A stretch of 64,000 nucleotides of DNA. Origin: Trichomonas vaginalis G3 (Eukaryota; Parabasalia; Trichomonadida; Trichomonadidae). The first letter of the stretch is position 1, and each line of letters opens with the position of its first letter. Made by a program: the position numbers and the translations under genes. The stretch is taken from contig NC_067204.1 in NCBI RefSeq assembly GCF_026262505.1, positions 9,643,797 to 9,707,796 on the forward strand, written 5' to 3'. Under the pieces are notes generated by a model that made no database searches, had not been told where the DNA came from, and saw only the letters and a program-made list of their open reading frames with translations. Shown here one piece after another: positions 9,984 to 22,733 of the stretch.

Positions 9984-10300
9984 GAAGATCTTACTCCATA
10001 TACATTAAGTGTTTTTATTTTAATATAAAAATTTGTATTTTATTTTAATTCGAAATTTTTGACCTTTATAATGTATCTTAAACAGCTTCAATCTCACTTA
10101 CAGTCAAATTATTATCCTTGCATTACAATGTTTTAAGAATACAACAAGATTTGAATTGATTTTAACTTCATTCATAAAATTTTATAACAATTATATGAAA
10201 ACAAAGGGAAAATAAGTATAACATATTGTTTGAATACAATTAAAATCCGATTCAAACCAAATTTTCAAAAATTGTTAATATTATTTTAACATAGATGTAA

Positions 10301-11045
10301 TCAAAGCAAAGCACTTTATTCAATGCAAGAGATGAAGAAGGATCTACACTCCTTCATTATGCAATTAAAGACTATAATAATGATTTTATTAAAGAATACA
10401 ATAATAGTCCCAATATTGATGTCAATGCAAGGGATAATGAAGGAATGACACCTCTTCATAAATCTCTTGATATTGATGTTAATGATACTGAAGCTGTTAA
10501 ATATCTTTATAAATCTCCATTTATTGATCGCAATTTGAAAGATAATATTTATAGAAAATGGGCGCTATTTCATTATGCCGCCACAACTAACAATGCTGAT
10601 GCACTAAAATACGTATGCTCTATTCCAGATATTAACTTCAATACCAAAGATTCAATTGGATGGACACCTCTTCTTCAAGCATGTCATTACAGTAATTCAG
10701 GAGCAATTTTATATGTATGTACAATGAAGAATGTGGACATCATTGTAAGAACAGAACCTGGAAAAACAATACTTCATCTTACACAAATATTAGGCATTTT
10801 AGAAGCTATCAAATCCATTTGTTCTTTTCCGAACGTTGATATCAATTCAAGAGATGATGAAGGAATGACTCCAATTCATTATGCCTCGTAAAGGCAATAC
10901 AGATGTTGTCGAATATCTTTGCTCACTTCCTAAAATTGCAAAAGATAATAATGGAAACAAACCTGCTTTCAATGCAATTTCCACTCAAGTTAGGAAGTAT
11001 TTCCATAAAAAGGTAAAAGCAAATAAATTACTTTTTTTCATTTAA
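10301..11045 (+). pseudogene. Ankyrin-repeat gene relic
   Basis: An open frame with clear ankyrin repeats (NARDEEGSTLLHYAIKDYNN, NARDNEGMTPLHKSL, NTKDSIGWTPLLQACHY, NSRDDEGMTPIHYAS) runs from just after a TAA at 10298-10300 but has no plausible ATG before 10445. It breaks frame near 10,890 and continues as KGNTDVVEYLCSLPK before ending at 11045. The 5' part of the gene (the usual N-terminal domain) is absent. Its repeat style (VKYLYKSPFIDRNLKD) differs from the other two ankyrin genes here, so it is not a recent copy of them. Host pseudogene. Confidence 0.7.
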
Positions 11046-12427
11046 CAGTATATTTTCTAAATTAATTATTATTATATTTTCTTTCAGAAATGAAAAACCA
11101 AGATATGACGATCAATTTCTCTTATCTTATCACAAGCAATCAAACTTTTTCTGATATGAAGCATTCAATTAACTCATAGAAGTGTTAATTTATATATTAG
11201 ATTTGTTTATTTAAATACATTCATATAATATCACAACATTTTTTCACCTCCCCTTATCATTTGCGCTTATTCAATTTGTTACTGTCTGATTTCATAAAAA
11301 AAGGATATGTTAAGTGTCAAAGATATTCAGGTCTATCTGAAACTTCCATTAGAATCATATAAGCGATGAGTGAGTTTTTAATTTTATTGATAATAAAGGT
11401 GACCAAACTATTTTTTGAAAGTCCGCCATAACTTTAATGGTACTATTTCAGCGTGTACAATGAATACAAAAATTCTAAGAGTGCCACATAAAATAGTACT
11501 TTAGACTTGAGTTAATGCTACCAAGCAAATGTTAAAAAGATGACTTTAGTGTTTTGATAATCAAAGATTAAAATCATTATTGTCTAAATCAATAATCATA
11601 ACGACAGAAGTTAATGTTTTTTCATCAGTGCTTTAAATCCACTTTTAAAAGTATACCTCAAAAATCAAAATATCAAAAAAAAATTGGCCGATAGGTTTGG
11701 CTTTAATTTTTGTCTGCTTTTATGATTTGATATGGATTTATAATTTTAAAAGTTGAGCCAAATTCACCAATAGATTTTTGAGATTTGCAAATACTCAATA
11801 ATTTTCAGCGTGTTATCTTTTATTAAAAGAACTATTTGGTTTCAGTATCATATAAATTGATATTTACTTTCTATTTGAACCTTCATTTAGCTAATGATTT
11901 AGTAATACAGATTTCATCTAGTCCTTATAAGAGAATTTTGAATTTGTTATAATAAAAAAACAAACAGATATAGCTTACACTTCTATAATAAAGATACCTT
12001 TTATAGAAATCAGTATGAAATGTGTTTTGGCTTATTGGAAGCATATCAGACATAATCGCCATAATCAAAAAATCTATATACCCAATAAGTAATAAATTTG
12101 TCGATATAGATTTTCCATAAAATTAGTTTTTAGTCTGATCTTAAAATAAATTTAATTTTTTATAAAAAAAATCACATTTAAAAGTACCTTTTTAGTAGCT
12201 CGAAATCCTGTTGGTGGATTTCGGGCGTACTTCAAAATTAGCTTTTCTTCTACATATGCAAGCTATATTTTAAATATGGGGCAAATCGGATCGACGAAAG
12301 GAGTTTAGTTACCTTTTTGATAATAAATTTTATTCAGGCAGAATGTAAAAAAACAACATTATCTTTTCCTAAATTATAGATGCACGTCATTTATACATGT
12401 GAAGAATTCTTTTATTTGTCTTTTTTT
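11046..12427. other. AT-rich region without genes
   Basis: About 1.4 kb with no convincing ORF or RNA gene. It contains weak, decayed-looking inverted similarity near 11.68-11.78 kb only. Confidence 0.5.
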
Positions 12428-13286
12428 TCAACATATTAAAAATGGTTCATGTGGCTGAGCATCTTGTTCTATTTTTATATATTTGCCTTGTTTTGGATTT
12501 ACTTTTTTTGATTGAGGTTGTTCTGACTCAAGAGGTATTTCCTTTTTAGGGATAGTCTGTCCAATTTCAAGAGATTGATCTTGTATTGGGAGAGGCCGGT
12601 CAATATTAGATCTGAAGAATGAAGTTATAGAATTCCAAGCGTTTAAAAACATCATTCCATAAGGTGGATTTGCTAATTCTGATTTAATTTTATACGTGCG
12701 AAGTGTTTCGTTATTTTTATTATTTGGATCAGTTGATAAAAGAGAGTATGCATTATAACATTCATATTGTAAATTTACTTCATTGAAACTGTAAAACATT
12801 CTATCATTGGCACGAATTTGATCGAGATGTTCAAGTATATATGGTAATTCAGAGGTTATACCTGCAATGTGAAAACCATATTCATATGATCGAGTTTTAT
12901 AAGGATTTTTTTCAATGATTTTTATATTATAATTGTCAATACAACCTGGATTATGATGCCTTGAAAAAAATATCAAGAATTTCATTGAATGAATTTACGT
13001 TTTCGACTTTAAGATGAATAAATAGATGACCGTATACTTTCACTTTATAATAATCACCGAAAATTATTAATACAACAGCATTGATATGCGATCGTAAATC
13101 TCGAGATATAAAAACTGGAATGTTGTGAAATGTTTGAAAAGATTTTAATTGGAAAAGTTCCAAATAATTTGGTATGTCGTCTTTTATTGAATCCATTAGA
13201 TATTTTTTGATCTCTTTTATTTTTTTTTTGATAGCTATATGCCGGGAATCTTTCCATTTTCTAACTTTATAATTAACTTGATCCAT
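12428..13286 (-). pseudogene. Unrecognised host gene with one frame slip
   Basis: Two overlapping minus-strand frames appear to be one gene. The first (from ATG 13286: MDQVNYKVRKWKDSRHI...) ends in NVNSFNEILDIFF. The second continues FSRHHNPGCIDNYNIKIIEKNPYKTRSYEYGF and ends with a Lys/Gln/Pro-rich tail. The switch happens at a run of seven A (plus strand, about 12,964-12,970), so a single-base indel or sequencing error explains it. The combined product would be about 285 aa with no recognisable domain. A truncated relative lies at 52,962-53,216, so this is a small gene family. The minus-strand sense of the upstream region has ACGTGACA, a variant of the window's promoter word. Confidence 0.55.
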
Positions 13287-13306
13287 TAAAAATTATGTCA
13301 CGTTTT

Positions 13307-13679
13307 AGGGAATAAACATTTAGGTTTCGTCTATCGTTTACATAGATTTTGTTCAGATAAATTTCAAAAAGCAGCTACATAATATTATGAATAAAATCAA
13401 CAGCTTAGCGAAAAAAAAATTCAAGTTATATCATATAAGCTGACAAAATTTGGGGATTCGTTTGCTCAGACAATATCCTAATTCATGGAAACAATTCGTA
13501 TGTGCATATATAACAGTTCAATATTTTTTTTTCAATTTCAGAGGAAAATCTAAATAAAAATCTTAAATAATAAGAAAAAGGAACTACTTTGTGTTTTTAT
13601 CTATACGGACGTATGTTTTATTAATATTTGCAAAAAAAATTATAATATTTACCTTATCAATATACAAATTACAGTAATT
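13307..13679. other. Intergenic, no gene seen
   Basis: About 370 AT-rich bases. Nothing recognised. Confidence 0.55.
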
Positions 13680-14240
13680 TTAAACAGTCTTGAATGATAT
13701 TCTCTCGAAGTTAATATCTGGATCAAGGCAAAGTATTTCTGCGATATTTTGCTTGACTTCTTTGATTACGGATGTTTTTCCAGGAACAACTAAAAAGTTA
13801 TCTTCAAGCATAACTTCTGGGCGTGTAAGCTGTTGTCTTCTCTTATTTTGTACTGTCTGCTCCCATTTTGGTTCGACTTCATCTGTTTGAGCTGGTTCTT
13901 GAGAAGCAACTTCCATCTGAGGTAATTTGAATTTGTTCTCTTGAGGCTGAATAGTGTTTTTGATCTCTTCGCTGTTATTTTTATACTTGGTAAACAATTG
14001 TTCGGATACGTAAGGCAATTCAAGTATTTTCGCGAATACAGCACACATCTTCTTTGTTACATAGCAATTCTGAATGATTACTTGCGTTTTTTTAACGTTA
14101 ATCTTTACATCAAATTCTTTTATTAATTGAATTTTTCTTTCGCCTTTAACTTTATTGGCTATTTCTTCATTATCGATAGTAAGGATTGTACCATCAAGTG
14201 ATGTCCAGTATTTGATACCCTGAAGTTGTTCAGCACTCAT
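13680..14240 (-). CDS. Unrecognised 186-aa host protein
   Basis: The N-terminal ~90 residues look folded (IKYWTSLDGTILTIDNEEIANKV; FDVKINVKKTQVIIQNCYVTKKMCAVFAKILELPYV). A Gln/Glu-rich linker follows (~95-140; the segment QEPAQTDEVEPKWEQTVQNK), and then a short C-terminal module (NFLVVPGKTSVIKEVKQNIAEILCLDPDINFERISF). No family is recognised. In the sense of this strand AAAAGTGACA lies about 15 nt before the ATG, the same word and spacing as in other minus-strand genes here, which supports the chosen start. Confidence 0.6.
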   Translation of the reverse strand: MSAEQLQGIKYWTSLDGTILTIDNEEIANKVKGERKIQLIKEFDVKINVKKTQVIIQNCYVTKKMCAVFAKILELPYVSEQLFTKYKNNSEEIKNTIQPQENKFKLPQMEVASQEPAQTDEVEPKWEQTVQNKRRQQLTRPEVMLEDNFLVVPGKTSVIKEVKQNIAEILCLDPDINFERISFKTV

Positions 14241-14249
14241 GAAATTTCT

Positions 14250-14260
14250 TTTGTCACTTT
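14250..14260 (-). promoter_or_regulatory. AAAAGTGACA promoter-type word
   Basis: GTCACTTTT on the plus strand, reading AAAAGTGAC towards the ATG at 14240. Same word as upstream of 37, 2271/2340 and 7663, here in the reverse orientation relative to its gene. Confidence 0.45.
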
Positions 14261-16925
14261 TACTCCGAAAAATGAAATAATTCCGATTTTTACTAAATTT
14301 GGGAATTTTCTCACTTTTGCTCTAAATAGACTGTAAAAGATTCTCAAACTTGAGGAATTAAGATTGTCTGAAGGTTCTCCTTTGGAGTAACACGTATATT
14401 GCTATAAATAGATGTTGCATCCGTCAAACGCAATGTTTACCTGTATGGGATCTAGATTTTCATAAATGACCCTCCGAAATAACATTTCAATTAAATCCAA
14501 AAAGTAACTGGTTTCTCAAAATCTCCAGTTCTCGTTTTGCCCGAGGCATTCAATTCTATCTCCGTATTGCTCCATGCAGGGGCTAATAAATATTGAGAGT
14601 TTTCAATATTAATTAAGGGGGTACTCTCAAGTGAACTGATCCTCTCAATTTCCCCTAACTTAGAGGGTACCCAAGTGGATAAATAGCATACTTATCTAAA
14701 CTTTCTCTTAACCTTTAAAATACCTCGTATATGAATAAGTTATTTTTCCAGCAAGTTTGTGAAAAGAGGTCTTTTTCATGAAATTTGCAATTATCTCGCA
14801 TTTTCCGAATAAATCCAACTTTTAGCAACTTGTGAGATTTTGATTTCTTCTCTGGCCATAGATAAGATCTGTCTTACTCCAGCCTTCAGATACGAAGTAT
14901 TTCCCTCGGAAAAGTGAATTTTACAGCATTTCGAAGCCGGCCTTTAGTGGGAGCTCCGCGCCATGTGAAGTGACTTTTTTTGATTTTTGGTAAATGAATC
15001 AGATATATAAAATACTGAATATCTCCGTATTAATTTTCTTTTTTCGTTTTTTCAATTTTTTATCACATTTGATTTTTAATCCCAGTCTAATTGCCATAAT
15101 ATTGCACCAATATAATTTACTATAGACTTTCATCTTAAAATTTCAACTCATGATGCTTGCCTTTGGAAAAATAGATTATATATTTTAATTGAAACTTCTT
15201 TAATATATTTAAGTGCCATATTTCAAATATTATACACTCAAAATTCATTAATACCTATGTGCTGGCTTCGATATTAATAGCAGATGCAATGCGCATATTC
15301 ACTGTTGTTATACTTTCTAACATTAATAGTATTGAGTAGTATGACTTCTAAAAAGAATAATATATAGGTTTAAAAGCAAATCATAACTAATAATGTGAAA
15401 ATATTGCGAACAATTTGAATAATAACCCATTTTAAGTAAACAATAACTAAGAAAAATGTAATATAATGTGAATGATGCAGTATGGATTCTCCAATTTTTT
15501 TCAAAAAACGAAAAAATGACATAAATATATCTTTTTGTATATCTCATAAATGTTTACGAAAAAAACATTGAAGACTGATATGTTTTGCTTAATATATTTA
15601 ATAAGTGTTTATATTGTTGTTAGTTTATTCGAAAATATAAATTTACATAAATAATAATGCCAAAGCATTATCCAAACAACTCAAAGCTTAGTAACTTTTC
15701 ATGCACACTCGATTATTGTGAATATCTTCTGGTCAAATACTAATGTTTCAGTATAATTTATTCGCAATGAGATTTAATGCCGACCAAAAAGTTAGAATCC
15801 GAGCCCGAGACTTCGCACAAATGATTAACTTGGACAATGGGTTTAAATGAACCCAAGTTGTATTTTTTCGAAATTTTTTGTTTTCGAGATGAAAAAAAGC
15901 ATAGGCTTTGAACAAAATGTGAGCTGATTGACGATACAAGCGGTTTGGTTGGAGAACCTCCTGAACACGAATCAATTTGAGTAAGTAACACAGTTTTCAA
16001 TAAGACATATGAAAAGAGTAATTCATTAGAAAGGAAATTGTTTAATTGAGCGAAAATATTTAAAAATTAAAGTCAATCGTTTTGAGGGAAAAAACCGAAA
16101 TTCTAGGAGGCAGATTTTTTTATAGGAAAAAACGATCGACTTTATAAAAGTCAGAAAAACTATAATATAATGATAGAAGGTATTGGCGTTTTAAACTCAA
16201 TTTGGGCTTTCTTCGTAAAACTGAAATTTTTATTTCGAATTTGAAATTTGAAAAATCATTTTTTAATCACAGTAGCAAAACTTAGTTTCTATCAAGAGAT
16301 AAAAATGGTCCTATAGTCCAATTTTGGAGTCTGTATGTGCCTAGGGATTTAGACTATTGGTAATTGCATTTTATGAGTTTTAGTGAAATTATTAAAATAA
16401 TCTCACCATGAAAGGCATAACAACATTCATGTACAATCTTACTTCTAAAGTGCATTAACCTCTGTTGTCATATGTGTGTCAAAAAGTATTTGCTATGAAA
16501 GAGTGAATACCGGCAAATCTCCCAGTTTTATCAACTTTTTGATGGAAAATAACCGTTTTCACTGTCAGATTGATTTTTTATCAAAATATTGGGCATGTCT
16601 CATTTCAACTGCATCATATATAGATCAATGGAATATCATACCCTTCCCCACCTCCATTTGATATAGAAATTTGTTGTTGTTGTGAATAGCTAAGCCATAG
16701 TAGATAGAAATAAAAAAGATTGAAAACAATAAATATTTATTCCAAATATTATAAATTCAATGAAGAGTATTAAGGTAGTCTTCAATATCATCTAGTGAGC
16801 TTTTTGTACTTGAAAGACTGTCATTGATTCTTTGTTGTCTTTTTATTTCTTTTAATAGGTCCGGATTAGGGATTTTGTGTATTTGATATTGATTATTTTC
16901 TTGTTGGCGTACAATGTTAAGGGTG

Positions 16926-16962
16926 CACCCGTATGTACGTTTATTTGAGAGGAGGAGGATTA
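16926..16962. repeat. 37-bp direct repeat, copy A
   Basis: Begins CACCCGTATGTACGTTTATT and ends with GAGGAGGAGGATTA; identical copy at 17,308-17,344. It is unusually G-rich for this desert. Confidence 0.8.
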
Positions 16963-17307
16963 CCCTCTCAATTTTGAGGGATTCGTTAGTTTATTTTCTC
17001 GATGAATATGCAATAAAATTTGATTTTTACCTTATCAATATACTTCATATAATATACACATGTTCATGTAAAAACTTTTTTCCAAAATCCTCAGGAATTA
17101 AGGGATTTTTGAATTTTAAGAATTTTTTTCGAATTTTTTCGAAAAAAAAATATTTTCAGAACAGCCTTAACGGCTAAGATTTAGGAACAATGTTAAGTAT
17201 CAAAAAGAAAGGAGGTCTGATATAGACAACATATATCGTTGAAGGTTGAAAAAATCTCTAATATTTGAGCCCAAAATTTCAAATTTTAATTTTTTGAAAA
17301 AAGAGGC

Positions 17308-17344
17308 CACCCGTATGTACGTTTATTTGAGAGGAGGAGGATTA
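17308..17344. repeat. 37-bp direct repeat, copy B
   Basis: Identical to 16,926-16,962, spaced 382 bases away. The sequence on both sides differs, so this is not simply a long tandem duplication. Confidence 0.8.
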
Positions 17345-18389
17345 TATTTTTGAAAGGGTGAAACATTATGAATATGTTAATTATATAATAATATGTATTA
17401 TTATAAAAAAGAATAAATAAAGCACGTTAAAATTTTTCTTTCTTGATTTTTTACAAAATCTACTTAGAATTATGCAAAATATGACTAAATAATTATAAAT
17501 TTCAAGTTAAATTTTAATTTTGATAAATAATTTAAATTTCAACCTATCACGCTGAAAGATATGAGCTCTCAATTTTCGACCCCCAATATACGTTTATTTT
17601 AGTTTCGGCATATTAACATGAAGCACGAGCCAAACCCTTAAAGACGTGTCCTCTAGTTTTGCCAACTCTTTCATATATTGTAACTATTTTCAGGAAAAAA
17701 CGCAAATTCAAAATTAGAAATTCACATTTAATCGAGTATAGTATTAAATTACTATCTTTCGTACACGGACCAAGCAACAACTCAAGGTGCATGCTCATTA
17801 CAGACAAAATCCCCTCTAGTGCACTTAAATTGGGTGAGTTAGCACCAAACAAGCCATAAGTTAAAGATCTGAACTTGCTCCAGACAATGTATCACTTTAG
17901 TTATGAATGCACCAGAAATCCGTCCCAAACTACATTTCTACGCTAATCACGATAATAAATATACTATTTTGTACTTTTTACAATAAATCTCTCTTTGTTA
18001 CACTACAAAATCAATGTGCATTTCGTTGCACCAGTTTTGAATCTTGTTAAATAATGATTTTTGTTACTTTCATGATACAGTCCCATTTAGTAAACGGATT
18101 ATTTACAAAATAAAAATAAAAAATATATTTTTTATTTACGATTTTTTATATTTGGATTTTTAAGGCATAATTTAGAAAATATTAATAATTTAATCGATTT
18201 GATATTAAGAAAGACATTTAAAATTCATAAAAGATCCAAATAATTTCATATCCAAAGTTATTAATATTTGAAGATTTGAGGAAAGAAAAGGAGAAATATT
18301 GCATATGAAATGTTTTCAAAAAATACATCAGAAATTGTAAAAGAATTTTAATAATTAATAAGATTTGGATGGGTTAAAATTTGTGATGA

Positions 18390-18701
18390 AACCACCCGAT
18401 GCTAACTCACGCCACACATACACAGAAGCATTCTATCACGCAACCACCCGATGCTAACTCACGCCACACATACACAGAAGCATTCTATCACGCAACCACC
18501 CGATGCTAACTCACGCCACACATACACAGAAGCATTCTATCACGCAACCACCCGATGCTAACTCACGCCACACATACACAGAAGCATTCTATCACGCAAC
18601 CACCCGATGCTAACTCACGCCACACATACACAGAAGCATTCTATCACGCAACCACCCGATGCTAACTCACGCCACACATACACAGAAGCATTCTATCACG
18701 A
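18390..18701. repeat. 52-bp satellite, six copies in tandem
   Basis: Six head-to-tail units of exactly 52 bases that look identical, each starting AACCACCCGATGCTAACT. There are no spacers, so this is not CRISPR-like. The units are much richer in C and G than the flanks. Uniformity of the copies implies recent amplification or homogenisation. Confidence 0.9.
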
Positions 18702-18866
18702 ATCCACCCAATTTGACATTAATTTTTATTAATCTTATTTTCATTACTATATGCAACCAACCAATTTGACATTAATTTTTATTAATATATTTTTCATTAC
18801 TATATGCAACCACCCAATTTGACATTAATATTCATAAATATATTTATCAAACTTATATGCACCCAA
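18702..18866. repeat. Degenerate ~53-bp tandem repeat
   Basis: About three diverged units starting AACCACCCAATTTGACATT, each ending ACTATATGC. They share the AACCACCC head with the 52-bp satellite to the left, so the two arrays may be parts of one end structure of the neighbouring MULE. Confidence 0.7.
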
Positions 18867-21800
18867 CGAATTTTCAAATTCCTATCAACCACTTCTTTAT
18901 TTTTATATTTTACAATTCTTTTATATACAAATTTAATACAAAGTTTTTATTCACTCATCATCTCTACTTCTTTATTATCTTCAATCTCATTCTAGCAGCT
19001 CTCGCATCTTTTACTTCCTTCATTAATTCAGGCAAGTATTTTTCCAACCAAATTTCTGGTTTATTTTGTAATGCAGATTCATAATTTTTTGATTGTTTTT
19101 CCAGAGAATTGATTAAATCTTTGGCATCTTGGAACGTTTCAAGATTATAAAGCAGTTTTACGACTAAAACTGCTTTATTTTTATCGTCAATATCAATAAA
19201 TTCTGCGTATTTTGATATTTCGATCGGCGAACTCTTTTCTTTGTGATCCACGAGTTCATCCTGATCACCTACATTTTTATCGATTGGGAATTCTATGATT
19301 TCACCTACGTTTTCTCCTATTTTCATAACATGTATGCCTGCAGAGGGAACATGACTCTTATTCATAAAGAAATCCTTGCAATATTTACAAGGATTCTTAT
19401 CAGTATTAATATCATTATAGGAGAATCCGCAATGTATGCATTTTTCGTTTAACAAGTCATTCTTCTCGCGTTTTTGCTTATTAATGGGATCAATTGATTC
19501 ATTAATCCTAATGATAGTATCATTCAGAATGAATTTGATGAAAGTAGAAAAGTTTCTTGCTTTTTTTGCAAGTTCGTTAATGTGTCTATGCTTACCCTCT
19601 GCACTATTATTAGTGCTTATAGGTGGAATGCGGTGGTATGCTGCTAAATGCTCTTGATCTTTATATATCTGCTTCCATTTTTCCAGCTGCTCATCTGATA
19701 TATTCTTTGTAGCATACATTTTCTGAACCGATGGATCAAAACATTTGTAATTGTCCTCAAAATCTTGGGCCGATTTTGATAATAATACTATCAGAGCAAA
19801 AACATGTAGTAAAGTATTATTGCCCATGGTTCCGAGATAGTGCCTAATACAGATATAATTTTGGAAATGATTCGTATTCAAAAATTTTAAAACTCCAGTA
19901 CCTAAATCGCTCATCCATTTGATTCTTGAAAAGTGCTCCATAATGTTTAATGATTTAAATTCAATATTCATGGCTGTAAGCCACCGTTGATAAGCAGCGG
20001 ATGATTCGCTGCGCCCTATGTATATCCCTAGAGGGTAACCTCGCATATAGTAATTACCACGAGGAAAAATAAATATATATTTCGGCCATGAAAAAGTAGC
20101 ATCTAAGTGAATTAAATTACACTCCAACGCCAAATTTCCTGATTCGCTTGGAATATATATAAGAAATTCTATAGGATTTCCATTGACGAATAAACTATCA
20201 CTTCTTATCGTTGTGCTATAATTTACATAAAATTTCCCGGGATATGAAGTTAAGATATCACCAATCTCATTATCATGCTTTATTTTTTCCTGTATTTCAT
20301 CTTGCAGAGGATGTCCTGGGAGATCAACTTTCGTTATTTGAATGTACCATTTTAACCTCCCTGAAAACTCTTTGGGTAATTTTATGTTTTTCATGTTTTT
20401 TGGTACAGTAATCATCCACAACGTATCTGATACTTTTGAATATTCAAAGGATACGATTTTGTCATACAATGTGATCTTAAAGTAATAATAATTATCTGTA
20501 GAAATTTTTAAAGGGGAATAATCTTCGTTTTGAAGTAGAAAATAATTTAAGTTTACAGATCGATCAGAACTTATATTGGAAAGGCCCAAATGAATAAATG
20601 CTGGCATTTGTTCCAAAAACTTCAATGTTTGTTCATAAGTTAACACATTGATATGAATACCAGGGCTTATTAGAATTAATTGCATTGATTTGAGTTTTTC
20701 AATATCAGTATTTTTAGAGCATTCAAAACAAATATGGCAACCATCTATTGTAATTGGAGACCGATCAACTGGAATTTTTTCTATGGATTCATGAAATTGT
20801 TTGATCGCTGTAAATTTAATACCCATGATTTGTTCAAAATCTGCTTGAATTTTTTTGTCAGCTTTCAAACAAGCTTTTGCTAAAATTTCCAGAAGGTCAT
20901 TGTTTTTTATTTGATTCAAAACATTAAAGTTCTTGTACATAAAATCATTATTTTGAATTAGGGCCTCATGGAAGATTAAATGAATCTTTAAACGAATAAC
21001 TTTGCTTTCATTCAAATTCATTACTGATATAATATTATTTGTTGAAACAATCGAAGAGAGTAATGGATTTCTAAATGTAGAAAATAACTCTGAGATATTG
21101 TATGCAAAAGATAAAACATACTTGATTTGGTTTGTAAATTGATAAGTCTGCAAATTGAATTTATCATTCATTTTGAAAATTGTTTCGTTTGGGCTTGACA
21201 TTATCAATGCTTTCATGATTGGTGTAACATTATCTATATTACACGAATTTAAAATATTAATTGATTCAAATTTAACTGCTAGTTCATAGAAAGAATATTT
21301 ACTATTATCCAATATAGATCTGATACGTATTTGATAATATTCTTCACCATTTTGATTTGTTTGATCTGAAATTAAAACATTAATAAAATCTTCGATTGTT
21401 AAATCACACGATTTTCCTGAAAAAGCAAAAATTTTCGAATATCTTTTATCGCCATTAATTATTGCTTGTATTAATGGTTTAGAAATTCCTGCTTTTGAGT
21501 ATAATTCCTGGTCAAATGAAAAATTTTGTAAGAAACCTATAACCTGTGCATAAAATTTGGGGCGGGCAATTATAAATGCTTCTAAAAATTTAAGAATATA
21601 TTGTTCCCCTAGACGATGGATTTTGATTTTAATTTGACTGAGATCTGTTTGCAAATATTTTTCACTTATAATCATATTTACCATTTCTGTAAAAGCTTCA
21701 GCGGATTTCTGAAATTTAGGTGTTGTTTCATATGTTTGAAGATACTTTACTTCATCGCTATTCGAGATAAAACGCTCTTTGAGTTCCTCCAAATAACAAA

Positions 21801-22100
21801 TGATAGATTTATTTTCAAATCCAAATAATTTATGTCCAAAATTATATACATTCTTAATATTTCTGTTTAATTCTTTGATTTTTGAAACGATTTGTCCCCA
21901 AGGATATGATGGTGAATCTCCGACATATGCATTTGATAATGAATCCAAAACAGTGAATTTAGGTTTACAATCTTGATAAGTTATTTTATTTGTATACCAT
22001 TCTTTTTGATAGGGTTTATTGGAAGAATAATATAAAATTTTTGAAATATACCCATCTGGATAAATTGTTGAATCAGAATTTACACTATTACATCTAATAG

Positions 22101-22733
22101 TGTTGTAAACAGAAATTCATCAAAAGTGACACCTCAGAAAAGCTAAAATATTGAATTTTTGGAACTTTTGATAGAGCACGTTTTTAAATATTAATTTAAG
22201 TAAATGTATATTTTGTAAAGATTCTTTTTAATAAAAAAAATAAAATTTTGAAGAAGAACACAAAATCTTCTGAAAAATAATATCACATAAACTCATATTA
22301 TTTTCTAATATATAACTATTTTATATAAAAATCAAATTCAATGATCTTAAAAGCGAAGGATAAACCTCAAAATTTACGAATATAATGAGTGGGAATATAA
22401 TGCTTATCTATCATAAAACCATATGAAATATTCCCACTCATTATATTCGTAAATTTTGAGGTTTATCCTTCGCTTTTAAGATCATTGAATTTGATTTTTA
22501 TATAAAATAGTTATATATTAGAAAATAATATGAGTTTATGTGATATTCTTTTTCAGAAGATTTCATTCTATATGCCTATGAAAAGTACTCTCAAAACTAA
22601 CTTTTTCCTAATTATAATTAAATCTAGAATATTGTATTATGCTTAGTATTATTTCATTTTTCTCATTCAATTTAGAATTTACAAATGTCAAAAAATTGAG
22701 AGCTGTCACTTTTGATGAATTTCTGTTTATTAC
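22101..22733. mobile_element. 633-bp non-autonomous DNA transposon (MITE-like)
   Basis: Comparison with the uninterrupted MULE copy 2 defines this insertion exactly. The target AATAG is present on both sides (22,096-22,100 and 22,734-22,738), consistent with a 5-bp target-site duplication. The ends are inverted repeats sharing a 26-bp block that begins TAAACAGAAATTC and ends AAAAGTGACA. There is no ORF. Its centre holds a 136-bp-arm palindrome. It must be younger than the split of the two MULE copies, or have been lost from copy 2 (less likely). Confidence 0.85.
22263..22563. repeat. Long palindrome, 136-bp arms
   Basis: Arms 22,263-22,398 and 22,428-22,563 are nearly perfect inverted copies around a 29-base loop. 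It lies inside the 633-bp element and may itself be a nested hairpin element. Confidence 0.85.

Larger units (their letters stand above)
14261..18389. other. 4.1-kb AT-rich gene desert
   Basis: No ORF here has composition or motifs I would defend; the ORFs of 60-90 codons look like chance frames. The only clear structure is a 37-bp direct repeat (16,926 and 17,308). A region around 14.5-14.95 kb is less AT-rich than its surroundings but matches no RNA I can recognise. Confidence 0.5.

Noticed and set aside
11020-11095. Intron in the ankyrin relic (AGGTAAAAG ... TTTCAG)
   Set aside because: Lacks the conserved trichomonad 5' (GTAYGT) and ACTAACACACAG-type 3' splice motifs, and no coding sequence follows.
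14520-14960. Possible structural RNA in a less AT-rich stretch
   Set aside because: I could not match it to 5S, snRNA or SRP RNA features and found no Pol III boxes.
15748-16000. Overlapping 75- and 80-aa minus-strand ORFs
   Set aside because: Two frames overlap over the same stretch, no recognisable domain, and no promoter motif nearby.
18390-18701. CRISPR-like array
   Set aside because: Units follow each other directly with no unique spacers, and the organism is a eukaryote; this is a satellite.
20211-21828. Plus-strand ORFs inside the MULE transposase, also repeated in copy 2
   Set aside because: They are antisense shadows of the transposase; their repetition just reflects the two MULE copies.
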